64,000 nt of DNA. It comes from CAZJJK01 sp964546285. Its GTDB lineage: Bacteria > Spirochaetota > Spirochaetia > Treponematales > Breznakiellaceae. The notes under the pieces were generated by a model that saw only the letters and a program-made list of their open reading frames with translations, had not been told where the DNA came from and ran no database searches. This document shows positions 25,435 through 32,735 of this stretch, in pieces. Each line of letters opens with the position of its first letter. The stretch's first letter is position 1. The translations under genes and the position numbers were made by a program. The stretch spans positions 1-64,000 of the forward strand of contig CAZJJK010000002.1 in NCBI GenBank assembly GCA_964546285.1. Reading direction: 5' to 3'.

Positions 25435-26204
25435 TCTTGCCAAGGCGGTAGCCCTCCATAAAGCCGCCCCCAATTCCCGCGTCTATCCTGTTCGTCCGAA
25501 GCTCGGCAGTCCCGCTTCCCCAAGGTTCGTTTCAATAGCACACGGAAAGCGTCTCGCTCCAGCTCGCGAGCGCCCAGACTACGGAGATGATCAGTCGGAA
25601 CCTGACAATCGATAAAGGAAACACCGTCATTGAATAACAGGCGAGCCAAACTGATAAAGGCGGCCTTGGAAGCATTCGCCACCCGCGTAAACATCGATTC
25701 GCCAAAGAAAACGGCTCCTAAACGCAACCCATAACAAGCGCCGACCAAGGCACCGTCCAGATACGCTTCCGCCGAATGAGCCCACCCGAGACGGTGCAAT
25801 TCTATATAAGCCTTACGCATCTCGTCCCCTATCCAGGTTCCGTTTTGGCCAGGGCGAAAAATCTCGGCGCAGGCCCAAATCACTCCCGGGAAATCGTTAT
25901 CAAGCGTCAGACGGAAAGGACAGCGCTTTAGGACACGACGCATTGATTCGGAGACATGAAGCGCTTCGGGAAACAAAACAAACCGCGGATTCGGTGAATG
26001 CCAGAGTATAGGTTCATTTGGTCCATACCAAGGGAAAAGGCCCTGCTCATACGCCGAGAGTAAAACCCCAGGCGATAAATTACCGCCATACGCCACCAAT
26101 GATTCCGAACTAGGTTCAGGATCTGGAAAACGGATACGCTTATCCGACGGCAACCAGGGGAAGGCGCGTCGTTTTTCCGTACCCCCAATGCCGTGAGCCG
26201 TCAT
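25413..26204 (-). CDS. aat: Leucyl/phenylalanyl-tRNA--protein transferase
   Basis: 263 residues from ATG 26202-26204, whose first bases overlap the clpA stop (ATGA); a start at 26237 would run 36 bases into clpA. Transfers Leu or Phe from tRNA to proteins whose N-terminus is Arg or Lys, making them N-degron substrates. Conserved blocks are ILWHSPNPRFVLFPE, GTWIGDEMRKAY, AHSAEAY, FGESMF and FIDCQ, in the E. coli order. A 25-residue charged tail after about 235 is extra. Placed as the third gene of clpS-clpA-aat, it supplies substrates to the adaptor and unfoldase encoded upstream. Confidence 0.95.
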   Translation of the reverse strand: MTAHGIGGTEKRRAFPWLPSDKRIRFPDPEPSSESLVAYGGNLSPGVLLSAYEQGLFPWYGPNEPILWHSPNPRFVLFPEALHVSESMRRVLKRCPFRLTLDNDFPGVIWACAEIFRPGQNGTWIGDEMRKAYIELHRLGWAHSAEAYLDGALVGACYGLRLGAVFFGESMFTRVANASKAAFISLARLLFNDGVSFIDCQVPTDHLRSLGARELERDAFRVLLKRTLGKRDCRASDEQDRRGNWGRLYGGLPPWQEAPPSSD

Positions 26205-28723
26205 TTTATATCGATATGGTATTCGCCGTCTCGCCAATCGGCCTTCGCCGATCCGCCCGAGGCCAAGCGCCCAAAAAGCACCTCATCAACAAAAAAGGCT
26301 TTTATCTTTTCTTCCACTAAACGAGCGATATTACGGGCGCCGAATTCGCGGCTATATCCGTCTTCCGCTAGATGTTCCAAGCAACTTTCGCTTAGCTCAA
26401 GATCCACATTTTTCTCCTTAAGCTGAGCGCGGAAGGCATCTATTTCCTTGAGCGCGATAGACCTGACTACCTCTGACGGCAAATGGCCAAAATGGACTAC
26501 CGCGTCTAAACGGTTCCGAAATTCCGGAGTAAACGTTTTCTCAACGGCATCCGTTACGGCGCCCTCATCAATTAGCCTTTCGCCAAAGCCAATAAGATTT
26601 TTCCCCATATCACGGGCGCCGGCGTTGCTTGTCATAACCAACACGACATTACGAAAATCCGCCTTACGGCCATTGTTATCCGTCAAGGTAGCGTAATCCA
26701 TGATCTGCAAAAGGATATTGAAAATATCCGGATGCGCCTTTTCTATCTCATCCAGAAGCACGACAGCGTGTGGCGACTTCCGTATTGCATCGGTTAAAAG
26801 GCCGCCTTCCTCATAGCCGACATACCCTGGGGGAGAACCGATCAAGCGACTTACCGTATGCTTTTCTTGATACTCGCTCATATCAAAACGATGAAGAGCG
26901 ATCCCAAGCCTTTCAGCCAACTGCCGGGCAAGTTCCGTTTTACCGACACCAGTCGGTCCAACAAAAAGAAAACTGGCCACATTCTTGTCTGGGGAACGAA
27001 ATCCGGCCCGAGACCGTTTTACCGCCCTTACCACCGCGGCTATCGCGGCGTCCTGTCCAAAAACCTGTTTCTTTAGGTCAGCTTCTAGGTTACGCAATTT
27101 ATCTTTTTCGGTTTCGCCAACAGACCGTTCCGGTATGCGAGCTATCCGCGCTATCACCGTTTCAATTAAGCCAACACCGATCTCCACGACAGCTGGAACG
27201 GACAAGCCAGCTTCTAGCTCTACGTCAGGCGCGAAGCGTTCTTTGGAGGAAGGAAGGCCCTCTACTCCAACGGCAAGCTCCGCAGCCGTCTTAGCTTCCT
27301 TGCCATCGGCTGTCTCGCTAGCGGGATCGGCGTTCCGTGTTTTCTTTTTATCGCTCCGTTCTTTCTTAGCGCCCTTACGGACGCGCTTTTCTTCATCAGA
27401 CGAAGGAGACTCGGGCTTTACCGAAACCGCGCTTTGCTCGGCGATGGAAGAAGCCGAAATGCGCGCGAACGCGCCGGCTTCATCAATTACGTCAATAGCC
27501 TTATCAGGTAAACGGCGTTCATTAATGAATTGGGCGGATAAGCGAACAGCGGCGACCAGAGCCTCATCGCTATATTTTACCGTGTGATATTCTTCATACT
27601 TATGAACTAAGCCCTTAAGTATCGCGATACTTTCTCCCTCGCTTGGTTCGTTTATATCGATTTTTTGAAAACGCCGAGACAGCGCCCTATCCTTTTCGAA
27701 ATATTTGGTATATTCCTCATGGGTGGTTGAACCGATACAACGAATTTTACCAGAAGCCAAGGCTGGCTTTAATAGATTGGAAGCATCCAAGGAACCGCCG
27801 GATACCGCGCCGGCGCCGACAAGGGTATGGATCTCATCGATAAAGAGGATGGCCTTTTCCTTCATCAGGATTTCATCCACAACTCGTTTAATCCTTTCCT
27901 CAAAATCCCCTCTATACTTAGTGCCAGCCACTAAAGCGCCCATGTCCAACGCGAAAATAGAAAAGCCCCTTAATTGAGGCGGCACTTGGTCCGCCACGAT
28001 CATTTGAGCCAAGCCTTCGGTAATGGCGGTTTTACCCACGCCAGAATCGCCAACGTGGATAGGATTGTTTTTAACGCGCCGACAGAGAACTTGTATGGTT
28101 CGTTCCAATTCCGCTTTTCGTCCAATCACCGGCTCAAGCTTACCGTCACGAGCAAGAGCTGTTAGGCTTAAGGAAAAGCGCTCCAGCGCGCTTTTCTTGC
28201 CGGGCTTGGGCTTCACGCCGCTTTGCGCCAGATCATCCGCTTCAGCGTCTTCCGTTAAACCATCGCCCGGACCGTCCTCCCCTTCTATCCGTTCATCGGC
28301 GCGAGGACGACCATGGGAAATCACCTCCAGCAATTCTAGCCGTTTAACGCCAGCCTTACGCAGAGTATACGAACAATAATTACGCTCCTCGTCATAAAGG
28401 GACACAAGGATATCGGCGATTTCCAGCTCATCCTTCTGCGCTGACTGAGAATGTAGAACAGCTCGTTCCAACACACTCTGGAAGCCAACTGTCTGAGTCG
28501 GCTCGCTGTTCTCAACAATCGGCACTTTCTGCTCAAAATAGCTTTCCATGCCGGCGCGTATCTGCTCTAAGTCAGCACCGCAAGCGTTAAGGATACTTTG
28601 CACCTCATCAAAAGCCAAAGCCGCGAACAACACATGTTCCGGCGTTAAGTATTCGTGGTGGCGGACCTTCGCTTCGGTATAGGCCGCGTTAATTATAGCC
28701 TGCACGTGGCGGCTGATTCTCAT
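26201..28723 (-). CDS. clpA: ATP-dependent Clp protease ATP-binding subunit ClpA
   Basis: 840 residues. Double-ring AAA+ unfoldase that feeds substrates to ClpP. N-domain 1-140; D1 with Walker A GDSGVGKT at 225-232 and Walker B FIDE; D2 with GPTGVGKT at 589-596 and LLDE near 656-659. The ClpP-binding loop reads IGF (711-713) rather than the IGL of E. coli. About 80 residues longer than E. coli ClpA; the excess is a charged, low-complexity insert at about 425-517 between DVIDEAGAFARI and IARIARIPERS, at the D1/D2 junction. No M-domain, so not ClpB or ClpC. clpS lies 28 bases upstream and aat overlaps downstream. clpP is not in this window. Confidence 0.95.
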   Translation of the reverse strand: MRISRHVQAIINAAYTEAKVRHHEYLTPEHVLFAALAFDEVQSILNACGADLEQIRAGMESYFEQKVPIVENSEPTQTVGFQSVLERAVLHSQSAQKDELEIADILVSLYDEERNYCSYTLRKAGVKRLELLEVISHGRPRADERIEGEDGPGDGLTEDAEADDLAQSGVKPKPGKKSALERFSLSLTALARDGKLEPVIGRKAELERTIQVLCRRVKNNPIHVGDSGVGKTAITEGLAQMIVADQVPPQLRGFSIFALDMGALVAGTKYRGDFEERIKRVVDEILMKEKAILFIDEIHTLVGAGAVSGGSLDASNLLKPALASGKIRCIGSTTHEEYTKYFEKDRALSRRFQKIDINEPSEGESIAILKGLVHKYEEYHTVKYSDEALVAAVRLSAQFINERRLPDKAIDVIDEAGAFARISASSIAEQSAVSVKPESPSSDEEKRVRKGAKKERSDKKKTRNADPASETADGKEAKTAAELAVGVEGLPSSKERFAPDVELEAGLSVPAVVEIGVGLIETVIARIARIPERSVGETEKDKLRNLEADLKKQVFGQDAAIAAVVRAVKRSRAGFRSPDKNVASFLFVGPTGVGKTELARQLAERLGIALHRFDMSEYQEKHTVSRLIGSPPGYVGYEEGGLLTDAIRKSPHAVVLLDEIEKAHPDIFNILLQIMDYATLTDNNGRKADFRNVVLVMTSNAGARDMGKNLIGFGERLIDEGAVTDAVEKTFTPEFRNRLDAVVHFGHLPSEVVRSIALKEIDAFRAQLKEKNVDLELSESCLEHLAEDGYSREFGARNIARLVEEKIKAFFVDEVLFGRLASGGSAKADWRDGEYHIDIK

Positions 28724-28751
28724 CGTTCCTCCGTAAGCCTTAAAAATCGAT

Positions 28752-29063
28752 TCAGGCTTTTTCTATCAGACAACGCAGGGGAAATTCCCTCCTACGCGCC
28801 ATAGAGTGGACCTGTTCGGTCTTTGTCGTAGCGATGTCCCAGGGATACACGCCAACGACGCCCCGTCCCTTATTATGAACATCCAACATAATCTTGACAG
28901 CCTCAGCCTTTGGCTTCGCGAACACCGTCTCAAGTACGACAACAACAAAATCGGTTGTTGTATAATCGTCGTTGAGTAGTATAACCCTATATTCCTCTGG
29001 CTCTTTAAGTTGGGTCTTCCGTTCAGTCGCGAAAGCGACATCGGGACCCCGCGTTTCCGGCAT
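28752..29063 (-). CDS. clpS: ClpS adaptor protein
   Basis: 103 residues. Binds N-terminal Phe, Leu, Trp or Tyr of substrates and hands them to ClpA. Core residues N31-D32-D33, T35, M59 and H63 match the E. coli pocket (N34, D35, D36, T38, M62, H66). The gatekeeper equivalent to E. coli Met40 is Thr37, which could widen the pocket. The C-terminal RREFPL-x-C-x-IEKA end is typical. The first 20 residues are a flexible extension, needed in E. coli for delivery. First gene of clpS-clpA-aat. No clear Shine-Dalgarno is present before the ATG. Confidence 0.95.
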   Translation of the reverse strand: MPETRGPDVAFATERKTQLKEPEEYRVILLNDDYTTTDFVVVVLETVFAKPKAEAVKIMLDVHNKGRGVVGVYPWDIATTKTEQVHSMARRREFPLRCLIEKA

Positions 29064-29146
29064 CGCTTATCCCGCTAAATCGTCATTATCGATACATAAG
29101 ATAGTCAATTTCCCGCGCAAAAACAACGGGCGGATAAGCCACGCCC

Positions 29147-29176
29147 TTGAGCGGGTCGCCACGCTTTGACTATACT
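29147..29176 (+). promoter_or_regulatory. Promoter of exodeoxyribonuclease III, leaderless layout
   Basis: -35 TTGAGC (29147-29152), 18-base spacer, -10 TATACT (29171-29176). Six bases then lead to ATG at 29183, so the transcript would start at or next to the codon. No ribosome site fits between. Confidence 0.6.
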
Positions 29177-29182
29177 CTATCC

Positions 29183-29965
29183 ATGATTCGCATTCTATCA
29201 TGGAACGTTAATGGCATACGCGCCATTGAAAAAAAAGGCTTCACTGAATGGGTCGCCGCCGAGTCGCCGGACATTATTTGCCTGCAAGAAACCAAGGCAA
29301 AACCCGAACAGTTATCTGACGAACTAATCAATCTGAAGGACGGAGCGGATCGCCCATATCGATCCTATTGGGCAAGCGCCAAAAAAGCGGGATATTCGGG
29401 TGTCGCCCTTTACAGCCGGGAAGAACCACGCGACATCCAGCTCCTCGGAATCGCTGATTTTGACGATGAAGGCCGCGTATTGATCGCCGATTACAACGCT
29501 TTTTCCGTTATTTCGGCTTATTTTCCCAATTCACAGGAAGGCGGAGCCCGCTTGGCTTATAAGCTTTCCTTTTGTCAAGCCATTATGGAAACCTGTCTTA
29601 AGCTGGTGAGCTCGGGCCGTAATCTGGTTCTCTGCGGTGATTATAATGTAGCCCATAAAGCAATAGACCTAAAAAACCCAAAACAAAACGAGGGAAATCC
29701 CGGCTATTTACCGGAAGAACGCGCTTGGATGGACCGCTTTACCTCGGCTGGCTTTACTGACACATTCAGGCGAAGGCACCCTGATGAGGGCGGCCATTAC
29801 ACCTGGTGGTCATACCGGATGAGAGCGCGTGAAAAGAATATTGGTTGGCGTATTGATTATCAGTGCGTTAATGAGGCTTTCAACGATACGGTTTCGGCCT
29901 CGCTTATCAGAAACGAGATAACTGGGTCCGATCATTGCCCGATTGAGCTTCGCTTAAACATGTAA
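29183..29965 (+). CDS. Exodeoxyribonuclease III (AP endonuclease)
   Basis: 260 residues from ATG 29183; 12 codons upstream in frame lie within the promoter. Cuts DNA at abasic sites and trims 3' ends in base-excision repair. The catalytic set of the Exo III/APE1 family is visible: N8 in SWNVNGIR, E36 in LQETK, the GDYNVAHK block, WRIDY and the final GSDHCPI. Length is typical. It is divergent from clpS and followed after 30 bases by a rhomboid gene on the same strand, so these two may be co-transcribed up to the terminator at 30588-30627. Confidence 0.95.
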   Translation: MIRILSWNVNGIRAIEKKGFTEWVAAESPDIICLQETKAKPEQLSDELINLKDGADRPYRSYWASAKKAGYSGVALYSREEPRDIQLLGIADFDDEGRVLIADYNAFSVISAYFPNSQEGGARLAYKLSFCQAIMETCLKLVSSGRNLVLCGDYNVAHKAIDLKNPKQNEGNPGYLPEERAWMDRFTSAGFTDTFRRRHPDEGGHYTWWSYRMRAREKNIGWRIDYQCVNEAFNDTVSASLIRNEITGSDHCPIELRLNM

Positions 29966-29994
29966 TATCGCCGCGAACATCATAAGGAGCCATC

Positions 29995-30555
29995 ATGAAG
30001 ATTAAGTATAACGCGCCGGCAACCCTTAGTTTTTCACTCGTTTGCACCATCGTTTTAATATTGGATATGACCTTATTGCCAAGCTTGACCGAAACATGGT
30101 TTATGGTCCCGCCTAAGGGTTTGTTCATGGCTAATGATTTTCGTTCTTGGATACTGGTCGTTACTCATATTATAGGCCATGGAGACTGGAGCCACCTGCT
30201 AGGCAATTTGACAATCATCCTTCTTGTAGGACCCATGCTGGAACAGATATATGGCTCGCTTAGTTTATTATTCATGATTATCGTTACCGCCCTCGTGACC
30301 GGGATTTTGAACGTACTGCTGTTTTCCACGGCCTTAATGGGAGCTTCCGGGGTCGTATTTATGATGATCCTTTTGGCTTCATTTACTAATTTCTCTAAGG
30401 GAGAAATACCTCTCACCTTTATCCTGATTGTCATTATCTTTCTTGGGCGGGAACTTGTGGAAGCTTTTTCAGCTAACAATGTTTCAGAGTTCGCGCATAT
30501 AGTTGGCGGGTTCTGCGGTAGTTTATTTGGCTTCTTTAAGCCGGCAAAACGATAA
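29995..30555 (+). CDS. Rhomboid-family intramembrane serine protease
   Basis: 186 residues, about six membrane helices with little else, the minimal bacterial rhomboid core. The features are HGDWSHLLGN at 62-71 (L1 loop and HxxxN), the catalytic Ser in GASG (S118), and the catalytic His in AHIVGG (H168). The Ser-His dyad is therefore intact and an active membrane protease is expected. Substrate unknown. AAGGAG at 29983-29988 precedes the ATG by six bases. It follows exodeoxyribonuclease III without a visible promoter of its own. Confidence 0.85.
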   Translation: MKIKYNAPATLSFSLVCTIVLILDMTLLPSLTETWFMVPPKGLFMANDFRSWILVVTHIIGHGDWSHLLGNLTIILLVGPMLEQIYGSLSLLFMIIVTALVTGILNVLLFSTALMGASGVVFMMILLASFTNFSKGEIPLTFILIVIIFLGRELVEAFSANNVSEFAHIVGGFCGSLFGFFKPAKR

Positions 30556-30587
30556 GCGCTTCGCCTCAGCCCGCTTAATTATTTCAC

Positions 30588-30627
30588 AAGCGCCGCCAAA
30601 CGATGATTGCGGAAGGCGGCGCTTTTT
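30588..30627 (+). terminator. Intrinsic terminator after the rhomboid gene
   Basis: 10-bp stem AAGCGCCGCC (30588-30597) with GGCGGCGCTT (30615-30624), then T through 30627. The -35 box of the next promoter lies in the loop. Confidence 0.85.
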
Positions 30628-30635
30628 GTTATCGT
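30607..30635 (+). promoter_or_regulatory. Promoter embedded in the terminator
   Basis: -35 TTGCGG (30607-30612) in the hairpin loop, 17-base spacer, -10 TATCGT (30630-30635). Six bases lead to ATG 30642 with no Shine-Dalgarno: again the leaderless layout. It would drive the small Cys protein and prfA-prmC-rel. Confidence 0.45.
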
Positions 30636-30641
30636 ACAGAC

Positions 30642-30812
30642 ATGAAGGTCGAAATAAATTCCAGAGGCAACGGCGCCTGCGCCATCTGCGTTAGACGTCC
30701 TTCTTGCCGCATTATTGAACAAATCAACCATATCGGCGAAGCTTTTCCAGACCATGAAACAAACATGGAATTGGTGATCTATTCCTGCCCGTATTTTAAA
30801 GAGAAGGACTAA
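30642..30812 (+). CDS. Small Cys-containing protein upstream of prfA
   Basis: 56 residues, family not recognised. Four Cys (C13, C16, C22, C49) with a CAIC pair suggest a small metal-binding or redox fold. An Arg-rich stretch (CVRRPSC) and a C-terminal YSCPYFKEKD follow. An in-frame ATG at 30603 lies within the terminator hairpin, so ATG 30642 is preferred. The stop codon is one base from the TTG start of prfA, which argues for coupled translation and a link to release factor or translation control. Coding is supported by this tight spacing. Confidence 0.65.
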   Translation: MKVEINSRGNGACAICVRRPSCRIIEQINHIGEAFPDHETNMELVIYSCPYFKEKD

Positions 30813-30813
30813 A

Positions 30814-31884
30814 TTGAACGAGAGAATGCGATCCCTCCTCAAACGCCACCATGAACTGGCGAGCCTTATCGAGGACCCAGCCTTGGCGAAAGATCAAAAA
30901 CGCTACCGCAGCCTGATGCGCGAATATTCCCAGCTTACAGAATTGGCTCAGGGCGGCGCGCGGCGAGATCAAATACTTGAGCAAATTGAGGACGCTAGAG
31001 AGTTAATCCGCGAAGAAAAAGACAGTTCAATGCGGGAATTCGCCAAGCAGGAATTAGCCGAATTGGAAAGCGCGCTGTCTGAGGTAGAGGATCAATTAAA
31101 ATTCCTGCTGATTCCCAAAGATCCATTAGACGAAAAAGATATAATCATGGAAATCAGGGGCGGTACCGGCGGTGAGGAAGCCGCTCTTTTTGCCGCGGAT
31201 CTCTTCCGTATGTACGCCCGTTTCGCTGAAAGCCGTAATTGGAAGATAGAGATAATCAGCCATAACGAAACGGAGCTTGGCGGATATAAGGAAGTCGTTT
31301 TTTCGGTAAGCGGAAAGAATGTGTATGAAAATCTTCGTTATGAATCCGGCGTCCACCGCGTACAGCGCGTACCCGCGACCGAGGCGTCCGGTCGTATTCA
31401 TACATCCACTGTTACCGTCGCCGTTCTACCGGAAGCGGAAGAAACGGAAATCGATATAAAACAGGATGATCTAAGAATTGATGTCATGAGAGCCGGCGGC
31501 CCGGGGGGACAATGCGTCAATACGACCGATTCCGCGGTTAGAATTACGCATCTTCCTTCAGGACTTGTCGTTCAATGTCAGGATGAAAAAAGCCAGATAA
31601 AGAATAAGGCTAAGGCGATGCGAGTGCTTCGCGCTCGCTTGTTTGAGCTTGAGGATGAAAAGAACCGATCAGAAAGAGCGGAAGCTAGACGCAGCCAGGT
31701 AGGAACCGGCGATCGCTCGGAGCGTATTAGAACCTATAATTATCCCCAAAACCGCTTAACTGATCATCGTATTGGATTAACCCTATATAAACTTGAGCTC
31801 ATTATGCAGGGCGATGTGGCAGAGCTGTTCGATGCTTTAAAACTTTCCGCTCGCGAGGAGCTGCTCAAGGCCACTTCATCATGA
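30814..31884 (+). CDS. prfA: Peptide chain release factor 1
   Basis: 356 residues from TTG 30814, which has AAGGA five bases upstream; an ATG at 30826 four codons later is an alternative. Recognises UAG and UAA and triggers peptide release. The PAT tripeptide (RVPATEASGRIHTS), the stop-codon reader of RF1, and the GGQ catalytic motif (GGPGGQCVNTTDSAVRITH) are present, which separates it from RF2. Its last codon overlaps the start of prmC (ATGA), whose product methylates this GGQ glutamine. Confidence 0.95.
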   Translation: MNERMRSLLKRHHELASLIEDPALAKDQKRYRSLMREYSQLTELAQGGARRDQILEQIEDARELIREEKDSSMREFAKQELAELESALSEVEDQLKFLLIPKDPLDEKDIIMEIRGGTGGEEAALFAADLFRMYARFAESRNWKIEIISHNETELGGYKEVVFSVSGKNVYENLRYESGVHRVQRVPATEASGRIHTSTVTVAVLPEAEETEIDIKQDDLRIDVMRAGGPGGQCVNTTDSAVRITHLPSGLVVQCQDEKSQIKNKAKAMRVLRARLFELEDEKNRSERAEARRSQVGTGDRSERIRTYNYPQNRLTDHRIGLTLYKLELIMQGDVAELFDALKLSAREELLKATSS

Positions 31885-32735
31885 CGGTCCGGGAAGCGCG
31901 AACGCGGGCCGTAACATCCCTTAGGGAAGTGAGCGCTTCGCCCGCTCTTGACGCTTCCCTTCTACTCGCTTTTGTTTTAGGGCAAAGCCATGACAGCCTT
32001 ATCGTGAACTCAGACCTCAAATTACCCGAGTCAGCCCTTCAAAGCTACCTTAACCTTGTCTCTAAGCGACGCGATGGTCGCTGCGTCGCTTATCTTACCG
32101 GACACAAAGAATTCAGATACTTGGATTTTATGGTAAGCCCTGATGTTCTCGTTCCAAGGCCGGAAACCGAAACTCTTGTGGATGCGGCTCTTGAATGGCT
32201 TGACCGCCGAGAATCAAAACCCGCACGAGTTATAGACCTTTGTACAGGGTCCGCTTGCGTCGCGATCTCGCTTAAGTACGAGCGCCCTCTACACAAGATA
32301 TACGGTGCCGACATAGCGCCTCAGGCTCTCGCTATCGCGCGGCGAAACGCGGAACGCTTATTGCCCAAACGTCCCGAATCTGAGGCTTTATCTTTTTTTC
32401 TCAGCGATCTCTTAGTCTCGGTTCCAGGTTCTTTTGATCTTATTACGGCGAATCCGCCGTACATACCAACAGGTGAAATTGATCGCCTTTCGCCTGAGGT
32501 TCGCGATGAGCCGCGTTTGGCTTTAGATGGCGGGCCTGATGGCTTAGCAATCTACCGTCGTCTCGCGCCAGCCGCCTTTAGCGCCCTTACTAGCGGTGGA
32601 GCTCTCTTTGTGGAAGTGGGAGACGACCAAGCGCGGGAGGTATCTGACTTGCTCAGCGGCTCAGGCTTTGTCTCTATCAGCGTCTATATGGACCTTGCCG
32701 GCGTTTCGCGCGTGGTAGGGGGGATTCATCCATGA
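31881..32735 (+). CDS. prmC: Release-factor glutamine methyltransferase PrmC
   Basis: 284 residues. SAM-dependent enzyme that N5-methylates the Gln of the GGQ motif in RF1 and RF2, raising termination efficiency. The helical N-terminal domain (1-95) contains GHKEFRYLDF; the Rossmann fold has VIDLCTGSACVAIS (normally DLGTGSG, here GSA) and the substrate motif NPPY at 191-194. Four-base overlaps with prfA before it and rel after it make this one translational unit. The Gly-to-Ala change in the SAM loop is mild. Confidence 0.95.
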   Translation: MTVREARTRAVTSLREVSASPALDASLLLAFVLGQSHDSLIVNSDLKLPESALQSYLNLVSKRRDGRCVAYLTGHKEFRYLDFMVSPDVLVPRPETETLVDAALEWLDRRESKPARVIDLCTGSACVAISLKYERPLHKIYGADIAPQALAIARRNAERLLPKRPESEALSFFLSDLLVSVPGSFDLITANPPYIPTGEIDRLSPEVRDEPRLALDGGPDGLAIYRRLAPAAFSALTSGGALFVEVGDDQAREVSDLLSGSGFVSISVYMDLAGVSRVVGGIHP

